Shown: positions 1-8,085 of the stretch, one piece after another | Numbering within the stretch: position 1 is the first letter of the stretch | How the letters are laid out: every line of letters starts with the position of its first letter | Program-made: the position numbers and the translations under genes | From: JBFJVZ01 sp041623895 | Lineage (GTDB): Bacteria > Planctomycetota > Planctomycetia > Pirellulales > Pirellulaceae | Length of the DNA stretch: 19,543 nt | Reading direction: 5' to 3' | Assembly (NCBI GenBank): GCA_041623895.1 | Contig: JBFJVZ010000095.1 | Span: 1-19,543, forward strand | Notes under the pieces: generated by a model | Database searches by the model: none | What the model saw: only the letters and a program-made list of their open reading frames with translations | Told to the model about the DNA's origin: nothing

Positions 1-765
1 ATCACATTTCTGGAGTTGGAGGATGTTTGCCCATTACCCACGGATCCAAAGCCAAATTCGATTGACGCCGGTAATCCCGTGAGTTTGCCGAATGATGAAC
101 CTACGTATTACGAACTTGCACACGGATTGTGGGTCCAAGACCGGGAGCAGCATATTCAGCAGAGATACGAGCAGTGGGTTGAAAAAGACAACCCGTTTCG
201 CTTGCCGACGCGAACTCGGTTAATGGCGATTCACAAACAATCCAAAACCGAATTCGCCGGATGGACTCGCAACGGCTACGCGCGGAACATCGATCAAGTC
301 GCCGGATTTGCATCTCACGCGGTCACCTCCAAACCAGAAATTCGAATTGCCGAACCGCATCAAAAACCAGTCGAGTGGATCTATGAGAGTCAAGTCGTCA
401 ACGGCAAACCGCGTCGGGTGCCAATTGGACTAAAACCTCGCACGGAGAATCGATTGTGGCGACTAACGAAAATGCATTTGGTCAGCCTGCTGAAGCACAA
501 CACGCCGCGGGCCTATGTTTCCGACAACGTGCCGAACATGGAAGCCTTACTCGAAGCACCGACGCGGCCATTGGAAAAATCCGAAGCTGCATTGCTGGAG
601 CAGTTGCACGAAGGCAAAGATATCGCGACTGATGCACACGCTAACCGCATCCGCATGCTGGGAAGCCTGCGTGCTCAAAAACACTGCACCACTTGCCACG
701 ACGCCCACCGCGGCGAACTACTCGGTGCGTTCTCGTACGAATTGCTGCGGGTCACCGCGAACTAA
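1..765 (+). CDS. CxxCH (cytochrome c-type) protein, 3' end only
   Basis: The reading frame is open from base 1 and ends at TAA 763-765. The true start therefore lies upstream of the window, and the in-frame TTG at 16 is probably not the start. About 254 residues are visible. A single CTTCH haem c attachment motif lies close to the C terminus (bases 685-699), followed by an HRGELLGAFSYEL segment. The rest is polar, with no membrane segment, so the visible part looks like an exported, haem-bearing soluble domain. Covalent haem attachment at CxxCH takes place outside the cytoplasmic membrane, so export is expected, but any signal peptide is off the window. I do not recognise the family. It may be the C-terminal end of one of the large planctomycete cytochrome proteins. 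It converges on the VIT/VWA gene with only 32 bp between the stops. Confidence 0.75.
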   Translation: MTFLELEDVCPLPTDPKPNSIDAGNPVSLPNDEPTYYELAHGLWVQDREQHIQQRYEQWVEKDNPFRLPTRTRLMAIHKQSKTEFAGWTRNGYARNIDQVAGFASHAVTSKPEIRIAEPHQKPVEWIYESQVVNGKPRRVPIGLKPRTENRLWRLTKMHLVSLLKHNTPRAYVSDNVPNMEALLEAPTRPLEKSEAALLEQLHEGKDIATDAHANRIRMLGSLRAQKHCTTCHDAHRGELLGAFSYELLRVTAN

Positions 766-797
766 CGAGTGTTCACCAATCCGCCCTGTAGCAACGC

Positions 798-3158
798 TTA
801 CTGCTTGTCCTGTTTCGCCAACGTGATCAGGTACGCTTTGCCTTTCAGGACCACCAAGACCTCGCTGTCTTCGGCGAAGTAAACTTTCGCTTCTTCATCC
901 AGATCTTCGAGCAGATCAAAATACTTGTCGCTGAATTGCTCGACCTTGATTGCCTTGTCGATCTGTTCTTGGGTGGCATCCGAGTCCACGTATCGATCGC
1001 CGCGCTTGTAAAAGGTCTTGGCTCCGATTTGTTTGACCGGCTCTTTGCTCTTGGCCAGCATCTCTTCGTCAGACTCTTTGCCGTCAGCTGCCGGCCCCGG
1101 GGCACTTTTGGCCGCGCCGTCTTGCTGAAGTCCACCGCCGGCAATACCACTAATACGAGAACTCGCATTACCAAGACTCAGGTCCGCTCCGAATGCATCC
1201 GCTGCTGCCGGAGTCGGTTCGGCACGCCCGGCGTCCCTGAGTCGACTCTTAAATGCCCGCTGATTGAAGGCCAATTCACCAGATTCCTCTGCCAGGCTTT
1301 CCAGTCGACTGCTAGCGATCCGCCGTCCACTCCGCATGTCGTTCAAATCGGTTCGTTCTTCGGCAAGGTAGGCCGTGTACGGGGTCAAGATTCCGTGCCG
1401 CTTTGACAACACGATCAACTCGTCGACCAATTCCTTGTCTTCACCATGCAGGTCGATCTCATCGATGATCTGCCCGATGCGGCGTGTCGCCCACAGGCGT
1501 TCGACAAACACGTTTTTGCCGCTGCCCGTTGATTTAGGTAATTCATCGGTGAAGACAAATTCCTGGCGTCTGCCCAGAAAATCGCCTGTCAACTTGATTT
1601 TCAACTCGCCGTGTTTTCGATAGCGTCCGACAATCACAAGTTGGTCGCCCGAAAACAGATCATACATTTCGTGCGGATAAAGCTGACGCGTGCGGCCTTC
1701 CTTGCCGTCCACCGTGATTTTCAGTTTGGCGTCGGTCAAAGCCGGTGCACCGATCCGGTCGTATAAGTTGCTGACGATTTTATCCAGCGGCTCGCCGGGA
1801 CGAATGTACGTCGTCTGGCCTAAACAGATGCTGGCAAGTTTATCAAGCAGTCGACTGTTGACGTCGTGCCCAACGCCCAGGCTGAACAATCGGATACCTT
1901 CCCGAAGATTCTCTTTTGCATTGTCGGCGATCTTCATCGCATTACGTTCGCCCACCGTCGGCCGTCCGTCTGTCATGAAAACAACATAGACCGGGCCGTC
2001 AGCACCTTCGCACATTTCGAACGCTTCGCTCAGCGCTTCGTCGATGTTGGTGCTGCCGCCAGCGAGCATCGAATCGATGTATTCTTTTGCGTCCGCTCGG
2101 GTCGCCTTGTCAGCTTCGGCTAATTCGCTGCGAAAGGTCTCGACCGTGCTGTCGTAATTGATCAGCGTGAAACGGTCGCGAGCGCGAAGTTTGTCGACCA
2201 CATAGTTTGCCGCGCGACGAGCCTGGTCGATCTTTTCGCCACGCATGCTGCCGCTTTTGTCCATCACCAGCACAACGTTCTTGCCGGCATTGGCAATGTC
2301 CGATGTGGGCTCTGGGAATTGCGGCTGAATCATCAACATGAAATACCCGTCCTGGTCGGGGTTACCGCGATGCGAGACGACCGACAACTGAACCGGGCTA
2401 TCACCCGTGTCCCACATCACGCGAAAATCACTATGTGGGATCTTGCCTTTGGCCTGGTACTCAAAGCGAACGACTTTGTCACTGTCGCGGTCGATTTCGA
2501 TGTCGTATGAGGGGCTGTAAACATTGCCCAATTTTGACCCGCTGCGAATCCGGCCACGAATTGCGATCTCGCCGATTGGGCTACACGTGAACTTGGTCGG
2601 CGACAGCGGCAACAACCAATCGTTCAGGGTCCCACTGCGTTTGCACAATTGGGTGTACCGCAAGGAGACGGTCCGCTCGGCACCGGGCGGAACAGGAAAG
2701 ACTTGTGTTTGGAACATGCCGGTTCCAATCCACTGCACCAGCGCCGGGTCCTGGCTGCGGCGGACATACGATTGATAAATCTCGCGGGCCTTGTCAGCTT
2801 CCAAAAGTCGACCTTCCAATTCCTCGCCGTCGACCATGAAAGTCATCTGGTCGATCGCGCCGTCGTAGGGCAGGGGAAAGACAAATTTCACCTGCAGCAC
2901 GCGGCTGGTCCGATTCTTAAAGGTCTGGCCGACTTGAACTTCGGCGACTTGATCACGAATCGAGGCATCGATCTCAAGCTTGGAGATGTCATACAAGAAA
3001 CCAGGCTCGCCGGGACGAATCGGTCGCGGCATTGGCCGCGGCAACCGATGCCGATGATCCGGTTCCGAAGAGATCAACAGACCTTGCGCCTGAACGCTGG
3101 CCAATGGGGGAATTGCGAGAGTGAGCGCGAAAACGGCAGTGACTGCAGAGCGAAACAT
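798..3158 (-). CDS. Secreted VIT and von Willebrand factor A domain protein
   Basis: This 786-residue protein resembles the inter-alpha-trypsin inhibitor heavy-chain architecture. I place the start at ATG 3156-3158 because GAGG lies 5 nt upstream and a typical signal peptide follows (residues 1-25, ending VQAQG). The longer in-frame start at 3233 would bury that peptide. A Pro/Arg-rich linker (about 35-52) leads into a VIT domain (about 55-185) with motifs such as FPLP. The VWA domain (about 293-470) has an intact metal-ion-dependent adhesion site: DKSGS at 300-304, Thr370 in GGSTN and Asp397 in MTDGR. The C-terminal third is polar, with a Gly/Ala-rich low-complexity stretch. VIT/VWA proteins are generally thought to mediate protein binding outside the cytoplasm; the partner here is unknown. 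It is the last gene of the trpA-pgi side of the minus block, 270 bp beyond trpA, so it probably has its own promoter. Confidence 0.9.
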   Translation of the reverse strand: MFRSAVTAVFALTLAIPPLASVQAQGLLISSEPDHRHRLPRPMPRPIRPGEPGFLYDISKLEIDASIRDQVAEVQVGQTFKNRTSRVLQVKFVFPLPYDGAIDQMTFMVDGEELEGRLLEADKAREIYQSYVRRSQDPALVQWIGTGMFQTQVFPVPPGAERTVSLRYTQLCKRSGTLNDWLLPLSPTKFTCSPIGEIAIRGRIRSGSKLGNVYSPSYDIEIDRDSDKVVRFEYQAKGKIPHSDFRVMWDTGDSPVQLSVVSHRGNPDQDGYFMLMIQPQFPEPTSDIANAGKNVVLVMDKSGSMRGEKIDQARRAANYVVDKLRARDRFTLINYDSTVETFRSELAEADKATRADAKEYIDSMLAGGSTNIDEALSEAFEMCEGADGPVYVVFMTDGRPTVGERNAMKIADNAKENLREGIRLFSLGVGHDVNSRLLDKLASICLGQTTYIRPGEPLDKIVSNLYDRIGAPALTDAKLKITVDGKEGRTRQLYPHEMYDLFSGDQLVIVGRYRKHGELKIKLTGDFLGRRQEFVFTDELPKSTGSGKNVFVERLWATRRIGQIIDEIDLHGEDKELVDELIVLSKRHGILTPYTAYLAEERTDLNDMRSGRRIASSRLESLAEESGELAFNQRAFKSRLRDAGRAEPTPAAADAFGADLSLGNASSRISGIAGGGLQQDGAAKSAPGPAADGKESDEEMLAKSKEPVKQIGAKTFYKRGDRYVDSDATQEQIDKAIKVEQFSDKYFDLLEDLDEEAKVYFAEDSEVLVVLKGKAYLITLAKQDKQ

Positions 3159-3428
3159 GAGTGCCTCGACTTGTTGCGATGAGATTCCTCGGCCTATTGC
3201 CTCATGATTGCACGAATCAGACCCAAAAGGCAAATCGATCCGTGTTGGACGGCGGGTTCTTTAAATCAACGAATCCGACCCGGGTTTGTTAGGACGAAAT
3301 CGCCTCGAAACGACGGCAAACCCTGAAAACACCCCTGGCGAGCGGGGAACGCGAGATTGAAAACAGCAAAACGCGATCTCAGACAACTTCCTATCTTCAG
3401 TTTTCCCGACTTCGCTGTTTACCGCAAG
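3159..3428. other. Intergenic region between VIT/VWA gene and trpA
   Basis: These 270 bp contain no credible ORF, tRNA or strong hairpin. Both flanking genes are on the minus strand, so the segment should hold the end of the trpA transcript and the promoter of the VIT/VWA gene. I could not place either with confidence. Confidence 0.5.
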
Positions 3429-4226
3429 CTAACCAGAAATCGCTGTTTTTAGCGCACCGACAAAATCGGAGACGGACGAAACCGCGGCGGGCGGGTCTGC
3501 CGCTTCGGCAATTCGGCGGACAATCGCCGAGCCGACGATCAGCCCATCGGCGACAGGGGCCAACATCGCCGCAGTTTCCGGGCCGCTGATCCCGAAACCG
3601 ATGCAGATTGGCAACTCCGTTTGCTCGCGGAGCCACGAAACACTTTCGACCAGATCGGGCGGCAGCTCCGCTCGTTCGCCCGTGATCCCGGTCACGGAGA
3701 CGTAGTAGAGGAATCCCGACGATGAATTGGCGATGCGAACTTGACGTTCTCGCGGGGTGGTGGGGGTGACGAGCTGGATCAGGCTGAAATCTGCGGCCCG
3801 GCAAATGTTCGCGAAATCATTCGCTTCTTCGACCAACAAGTCGGGTACGATCGCGCCCGCGTAACCGGCTGCCTTGGCATCTTGGACATACTTTTCCAGT
3901 CCGACGCGAAAGATAATCGCGTAGCTAACCATGGTCACCAACGGCATCGTGATATCGCCGGCGACATCAGCACCCAGATCAAACACTTGTTGCAGGCGAA
4001 AGCCGTTGTCCAGCGCTCGCTGATAAGACGCCTGAATCACCGGTCCATCGGCGATCGGATCGCTGTAGGGCACACCCACTTCGCACAAGTTCGCTCCGGC
4101 CGGACCGAGTGCCCGAAGCAGCGCCGCTGTCGTCTGAACATCGGGATCACCGGCGGTCAAGAACGGCATCAACGCTTTTTCGCCCGACGCGCGGAGCTTG
4201 GTGAAGAGGTCATCGACTGCAGACAT
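3429..4226 (-). CDS. trpA: Tryptophan synthase alpha chain
   Basis: TrpA cleaves indole-3-glycerol phosphate to indole and glyceraldehyde 3-phosphate, and passes indole to the beta subunit TrpB in the alpha2-beta2 complex of the cytoplasm. The 265 residues match the usual length. The N-terminal signature ALMPFLTAGDPD is present. The two catalytic acids fall at Glu49 (NLCEVGVPYSDP) and Asp60 (IADGP), the same numbering as in E. coli. The phosphate-loop region IGFGISGPE and the late GSAIVRRI segment are also present. The start is ATG 4224-4226, with no clear Shine-Dalgarno. Neither trpB nor any other trp gene is adjacent. The upstream neighbour is pgi, on the same strand 116 bp away, so co-transcription is possible but not shown. 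Confidence 0.97.
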   Translation of the reverse strand: MSAVDDLFTKLRASGEKALMPFLTAGDPDVQTTAALLRALGPAGANLCEVGVPYSDPIADGPVIQASYQRALDNGFRLQQVFDLGADVAGDITMPLVTMVSYAIIFRVGLEKYVQDAKAAGYAGAIVPDLLVEEANDFANICRAADFSLIQLVTPTTPRERQVRIANSSSGFLYYVSVTGITGERAELPPDLVESVSWLREQTELPICIGFGISGPETAAMLAPVADGLIVGSAIVRRIAEAADPPAAVSSVSDFVGALKTAISG

Positions 4227-4342
4227 GGCTGTGGGGCAGGGGAGGGGAGTTATGAAAAAAGTTGTCGGCCGTCTCGCGCGGCGTTGTCACGCTCCGCGTG
4301 GGCACGAGGATTGGAAAGCCGCTCGCTCGCGTCTTCTTGACG

Positions 4343-5761
4343 TCACCCGCGACCCAGATTCTTGTTCATGTTGATCTTGTATTGCTCGACACCCGGTTGC
4401 CCATAGGGATTGATTCCCAACAAGCGGCCTTCGATGACCGTGGCAATCATCAACATTTGAAACAGTTGCCCCAAAACATGTGTGTTGACGGTTGGCAAAA
4501 CAATATCCGTGGTTGGCCGGCCATCGGCATGCAGGGCGTCATTGGTTCCGCGGATTGCCGCAGCCATGATGTCGGGCAGTGTCTTATCTGCGATATCGTT
4601 CAGTGTGTCCTGGTTGCGCGAACTTTCGCCAACCGCCAGCGAATCGGATCGATACGCCCCGACGATCACATTGTTAAAGACTTTGTCATTGGCGCCTTGC
4701 TGGTGCTGTTGATGGCGGCTGTGCAAGTCTCGTGTGTTGACCGTCGTCAGGGGTGTCACGCCCAAGCCGTTCTTGCCATTGGACTCGGCGAGCAATTGGT
4801 CGTACCACAAGCCAACGGCCTCCAATGCTTTGCTCCAGACGCTCATCACGCGGATACTTTTGCCACGATGCTGGGCCAGCAAGTGATTGACGGCAACATA
4901 TTGCAGCACGATGTTGTCCTCGAAGGACGCGTTTTTAAAGTGGTCGTTGATAGCCACGGCACCTTCCAGCAGTTTCATACAATCCAATCCCAGCAGCGCT
5001 GCCGGCATCAAACCGACTGGCGACAGCACACTGAAGCGGCCGCCAACTCCATCGGGCACGTTGTAGATTTGTTGACATCCAATCGAAGTCGCCAAGTCGT
5101 GCAGCTTGCCGCTCTGGCCGGTGACGGGGATCACCAACCGCGGTAGCAATTTGTCTGCGTTAGCCGTGAGAGAAGATTCGAGCGCCGTGAGGAACTGCCG
5201 AAAGGCCACGGCCGTTTCCATCGTGCCGCCACTCTTGCTGATCACGACAATCGCCCAACGCTGTTCGGCCGCCGAGTCGCCGTAACCGCCGGCGGCCAGC
5301 CGATGAAGCAGGGCGGCGCTGGCATCGTTATCAACATTGTTTCCCTCAAAATACATTCTCGGCTTGCTGCCGCGAGCTGCTCGTGAAAGTTCGTTGTGAT
5401 AGGGGTCGCAACACGCATCCATCATCGCTCGCGGGCCCATGTAGGAGCCGCCGATGCCAAGTACCGCCACCGCGTCGATTTCATCATGAATCGTGTTGGC
5501 GACTTTAAAGATGCGGCCCAGTTCCGATTGTTCACGTTGCTGCTCGTATTCGGTCAGTTGCTCCTCCGGCAGCCAAAAAAACCGTGCGTCCAGAGGTTGT
5601 TTTTCCGCCGGTATCTGACCGCTGCTGTATTGCTGCTGGTCGGTTTCAAGCATCTCGCTCCGCAAGGCCAGCAACGGGTCCTTCAATTCATCCAGTTGCG
5701 CCTCGGTGATGCCGTAGTCGGGGTTGATGCTGCCGGCGGGATCGAACGTCAGGAGAGTCAT
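4343..5761 (-). CDS. pgi: Glucose-6-phosphate isomerase
   Basis: This enzyme interconverts glucose 6-phosphate and fructose 6-phosphate in glycolysis and gluconeogenesis in the cytoplasm. At 472 residues it is of the shorter bacterial type. It has two SIS sugar-isomerase lobes: the first contains VLGIGGSYMGPRA (100-112) and the phosphate-binding SKSGGT (175-180); then comes signature GVGGRFSV (238-245). The catalytic glutamate is Glu326 in LAESNGK, a His-rich segment (LHSRHQQHQQ, about 346-355) carries the ring-opening histidine, and the catalytic lysine is Lys462 in PGVEQYK. The second signature reads NPYGQPGVEQYK, with Gly where Asp/Asn/Thr/His is usual. The start is ATG at 5759-5761 without an obvious Shine-Dalgarno. 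A 628-bp non-coding region lies upstream. Confidence 0.97.
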   Translation of the reverse strand: MTLLTFDPAGSINPDYGITEAQLDELKDPLLALRSEMLETDQQQYSSGQIPAEKQPLDARFFWLPEEQLTEYEQQREQSELGRIFKVANTIHDEIDAVAVLGIGGSYMGPRAMMDACCDPYHNELSRAARGSKPRMYFEGNNVDNDASAALLHRLAAGGYGDSAAEQRWAIVVISKSGGTMETAVAFRQFLTALESSLTANADKLLPRLVIPVTGQSGKLHDLATSIGCQQIYNVPDGVGGRFSVLSPVGLMPAALLGLDCMKLLEGAVAINDHFKNASFEDNIVLQYVAVNHLLAQHRGKSIRVMSVWSKALEAVGLWYDQLLAESNGKNGLGVTPLTTVNTRDLHSRHQQHQQGANDKVFNNVIVGAYRSDSLAVGESSRNQDTLNDIADKTLPDIMAAAIRGTNDALHADGRPTTDIVLPTVNTHVLGQLFQMLMIATVIEGRLLGINPYGQPGVEQYKINMNKNLGRG

Positions 5762-5940
5762 ATCGGATCGGCTCTGTAAAATGGCGATTACGAATTCTCG
5801 GTAGCCTAACCCATGACGGCCGAATCAGGGTAGCAGGTAGACCCCGTCTGTCGTCCGTTTTTTGGCCCGCCACGGTTTGCTGTGGGTCGGTGCTGGAATA
5901 ATGCGCCCATCCCGGTTTATTATGGGTCAACAACTTCGCA

Positions 5941-6018
5941 CTTCGACATTCTTGTTCGATATTGGATGTTCTTCCGGTGCTCATCAAACCGCAGAATATC
6001 CAACAAGAAAAGTCGAAG
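5941..6018. repeat. Long imperfect inverted repeat (arms about 23 nt)
   Basis: The left arm 5941-5963 begins CTTCGACATTCTTGTT and ends GATATT. The reverse complement of the right arm 5995-6018 begins CTTCGACTTTTCTTGTT and ends GATATT. The arms match in blocks of 7, 8 and 6 bases, separated by an A/TT difference and one C/G difference. The spacer of about 31 nt gives a long hairpin if transcribed. There is no T-run after either arm, so a simple intrinsic terminator is unlikely. It could be a small RNA, a leader structure or a palindromic dispersed element. Confidence 0.75.
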
Positions 6019-6059
6019 GAGAAAGTTAGAGGTTCGTTCTTCCAAAACCCACACGAAAC

Positions 6060-6091
6060 CGTGATGGACCTGTTTTTTTGGGTCCATCACG
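6060..6091. repeat. Perfect 11-bp hairpin with T-rich loop
   Basis: CGTGATGGACC (6060-6070) is exactly complementary to GGTCCATCACG (6081-6091). The 10-nt loop contains seven consecutive T. The T-run sits in the loop rather than after the stem, which is not the arrangement of an intrinsic terminator on either strand. Confidence 0.8.
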
Positions 6092-6151
6092 CGAGCACAC
6101 TGTGATTCATGAATGTCGTCGCTCGCTGACGCAGCCAACCATTCTGCGTCT

Positions 6152-6207
6152 CGGAAGTCAAGCGAATTCCGATGGTCCTTGGTTGCTGGGAATTCTTCCG
6201 ACTTCCG
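6152..6207. repeat. Imperfect inverted repeat, 19-nt arms
   Basis: The left arm 6152-6170 (CGGAAGTC, then AAGC, then GAATTCC) pairs with the right arm 6189-6207 (GGAATTC, TTCC, GACTTCCG). Eight plus seven base pairs flank a 4-nt internal mismatch, and the loop is 18 nt. The right arm overlaps the 20-bp sequence that recurs at 8045-8064. Confidence 0.8.
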
Positions 6208-6209
6208 CT
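6190..6209 (+). repeat. 20-bp direct repeat, copy 1
   Basis: GAATTCTTCCGACTTCCGCT, identical to 8045-8064 and in the same orientation. It lies 180 bp upstream of gpmI and forms most of the right arm of the 6152-6207 inverted repeat. Confidence 0.9.
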
Positions 6210-6326
6210 ACGAAAGAGACGAGCTCGTTCGAAGCCAGTTTTTCACAGCCGCGGCAACCGAGTCGCCGAGCTGCTCAGGTACCGTTTCGGAGCTTGCCAC
6301 TGTGGGCTACGATCTTAGTGGATTAG

Positions 6327-6342
6327 CGGGAGGTTCCTCCCG
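6327..6342. repeat. Short GC-rich palindrome in the probable gpmI leader
   Basis: CGGGAGG, two T residues, then CCTCCCG: a perfect 7-nt inverted repeat ending 47 bp before the gpmI start. If it lies in the transcript it would form a tight hairpin that also sequesters a GGAGG-like sequence. Its function is unknown. Confidence 0.6.
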
Positions 6343-6389
6343 TCGTCCAAGGATCACGTTGTTACCAAAGCAATTCCGAGACCGATACC

Positions 6390-8000
6390 GTGGCGCAAGT
6401 CCGCAGAAAACCTGTTGTTTTGATCATCCGGGATGGCTGGGGCAAGAACCCGTACCCGGAGTGGAATCACGCCAACGCCGTCCACCTGGCCAACACGCCG
6501 GTGGATGATGCCTTGATGAGCACCTACCCCAACGTGCTGATCCACACTTCCGGCGAGGACGTAGGATTACCCCACGGTGTGATGGGCAACAGCGAAGTCG
6601 GCCACCAGAACATCGGTGCCGGACGAATCGTCGATCAAGAAGTGATGCGGATCACACGTGCGGTTCGCGATGGGTCATTCTTTGAAAATAGAATTCTTTG
6701 CGAAGCGATCGAGCATGTTCGGGCCAGTGGCGGAAGACTGCATTTGTTGGGGCTGATGTCCGATGGCCGCGTCCACAGCGATCTTGATCACGCCTTTGCG
6801 ATTGTTGACCTGGTCAAACAAAGCGGACTGCAGTCGACTCAGTTCGCCGTCCATGCGATCACGGACGGACGCGATACTTCGCCAACATCAGGGATCGAAT
6901 TCGTCGGTCGATTGGAAAAACATTTGGCAGATACAGGCGTTGGCAGTATCGCCAGTGTGATCGGGCGGTTTTATGCGATGGATCGTGACTTGCGTTGGGA
7001 GCGCGTCCAGACCGCCTACGACATGATGACCCAAGGTGCCGCGCAAACCGCCAGCACCGCAGCGGAGGCAATCCAAGCCTATTACGACAACCCGACCGAC
7101 GACAGTCGCAAAGGTGACGAATTCATCACGGCAACATCGATCACCAGCGGCGATTCCGACGAGCCCACGGTGGTTAGCGATGGCGACGCGGTCGTGTTTT
7201 TGAACTTTCGCGGTGATCGTACGCGTGAAATCACCAAGGCTTTTGTGTATTCAGACGAAGACTGGCGAAACATCGACGGCGGCGGCTTTGATCGCGGCGA
7301 CAGAATCGAAGACTTGTATTTCGCCACGATGACGGGATACGAAACCGGATTGCCTGTGCACGTGATCTTTGAAAAGCAATCGAAAATGCCCGATATCCTC
7401 GGCCAGTACGTCTGCGCTCAAGGCCTGAAACAATTTCGCTGCGCGGAAACCGAGAAATACCCCCACGTGACTTTCTTTTTCAACGACTACCGCGACGATC
7501 CCTTTGCAGGCGAAGACCGCGGGCTGGTGCCTTCGCCACGCGATGTGCCCACGTACGACCAAAAACCCGAAATGTCCGCCTACGGGATCACCGAAGAAGT
7601 CTTGCAGGCGATCGAAAGTGATTCGTTTGCCTTGATTGTCGTCAATTACGCCAATGGCGACATGGTCGGACACACCGGTGTGATTGAAGCGGCCGTCAAA
7701 GCCGTCGAGGCGGTCGACGAGTGTGTTGGCAAAGTGGTCGAGGCAACGCTTGCCAAAGGCGGCTCGCTGATCGTGACCGCGGACCACGGGAACTGCGAAC
7801 AAATGATTGACCCGGAGACCGGCGGTCGGCACACGGCACACACCACGTACGATGTTCCTTTGATTGTTGTCGAACCAGGACTGGAAGGCCGCCCGTTACG
7901 AACAGGTGGACGCCTGGCCGACATTGCGCCGACGATCTTGACGCTGATGGGATTGGAGATTCCCAGTGAAATGACAGGAACGTCGCTGATCGATCTGTAG
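6390..8000 (+). CDS. gpmI: 2,3-bisphosphoglycerate-independent phosphoglycerate mutase
   Basis: This cytoplasmic enzyme interconverts 3- and 2-phosphoglycerate in glycolysis and gluconeogenesis, using two metal ions and a phosphoserine intermediate. It belongs to the alkaline-phosphatase superfamily. The 536 residues are close to the family norm. The metal-ligand Asp15 lies in IIRDGWG, and the nucleophile Ser68 lies in HGVMGNSEVGH. HAITDGRDTSP marks the transferase-domain substrate site. Further metal ligands are in NYANGDMVGHTG and in TADHGNCEQM near the C terminus. The GTG start at 6390 is chosen because the homologous N terminus (KPVVLIIRDGWG) follows at once and no ATG is available nearby; the Shine-Dalgarno is weak. 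It is the only plus-strand gene in a long minus-strand block. It converges on the HTTM gene, and the stop codons are 85 bp apart. Confidence 0.97.
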   Translation: MAQVRRKPVVLIIRDGWGKNPYPEWNHANAVHLANTPVDDALMSTYPNVLIHTSGEDVGLPHGVMGNSEVGHQNIGAGRIVDQEVMRITRAVRDGSFFENRILCEAIEHVRASGGRLHLLGLMSDGRVHSDLDHAFAIVDLVKQSGLQSTQFAVHAITDGRDTSPTSGIEFVGRLEKHLADTGVGSIASVIGRFYAMDRDLRWERVQTAYDMMTQGAAQTASTAAEAIQAYYDNPTDDSRKGDEFITATSITSGDSDEPTVVSDGDAVVFLNFRGDRTREITKAFVYSDEDWRNIDGGGFDRGDRIEDLYFATMTGYETGLPVHVIFEKQSKMPDILGQYVCAQGLKQFRCAETEKYPHVTFFFNDYRDDPFAGEDRGLVPSPRDVPTYDQKPEMSAYGITEEVLQAIESDSFALIVVNYANGDMVGHTGVIEAAVKAVEAVDECVGKVVEATLAKGGSLIVTADHGNCEQMIDPETGGRHTAHTTYDVPLIVVEPGLEGRPLRTGGRLADIAPTILTLMGLEIPSEMTGTSLIDL

Positions 8001-8016
8001 GCCGAGGTAGGGGAAT

Positions 8017-8031
8017 TCGGGAGAATCCCGA
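8017..8031. terminator. Possible bidirectional terminator hairpin between gpmI and the HTTM gene
   Basis: TCGGGA, loop GAA, TCCCGA: a 6-bp stem 16 bp past the gpmI stop, between convergent genes. Only a weak T-rich tail follows, so assignment as a terminator is tentative. Confidence 0.4.
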
Positions 8032-8044
8032 TCTTAGGCAGTCA

Positions 8045-8064
8045 GAATTCTTCCGACTTCCGCT
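8045..8064 (+). repeat. 20-bp direct repeat, copy 2
   Basis: Identical to 6190-6209 and in the same orientation, 1855 bp away. It lies in the 85-bp gap between the gpmI stop and the HTTM gene stop. Confidence 0.9.
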
Positions 8065-8085
8065 CCGGGGAAACGGACGCCGCAC

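Larger units (their letters stand above)
5762..6389. other. 628-bp non-coding region with clustered inverted repeats, between divergent pgi and gpmI
   Basis: This is the longest gap in the window. Both flanking genes read outward, so it must contain the promoters of pgi and gpmI. It holds at least four inverted repeats, listed separately (5941-6018, 6060-6091, 6152-6207, 6327-6342), and a copy of a 20-bp sequence that recurs beyond gpmI. Short ORFs on both strands cross the repeats but lack family resemblance or convincing starts. No tRNA or riboswitch fold was recognised. Confidence 0.7.

Noticed and set aside
3159..3233. N-terminal extension of the VIT/VWA protein to 3233
   Set aside because: The extension is polar and would hide the signal peptide; the ATG at 3158 has GAGG 5 nt upstream.
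4262..5146. 294-codon plus-strand open frame antisense to pgi
   Set aside because: pgi has all catalytic motifs across this span; the antisense frame has no family resemblance.
5882..6138. Short open frames on both strands (60-72 codons) in the pgi-gpmI gap
   Set aside because: They run through the inverted repeats, have no convincing ribosome binding site, and resemble no known small protein.
5762..6389. tRNA or riboswitch in the large gap
   Set aside because: No T-arm consensus, CCA-type acceptor pairing or known riboswitch core was found; the hairpins are simple inverted repeats.
6113..6508. 131-codon plus-strand frame running into the start of gpmI
   Set aside because: It overlaps the gpmI N-terminal coding region in another frame, crosses the 6152-6207 and 6327-6342 palindromes, and has no recognisable motif.
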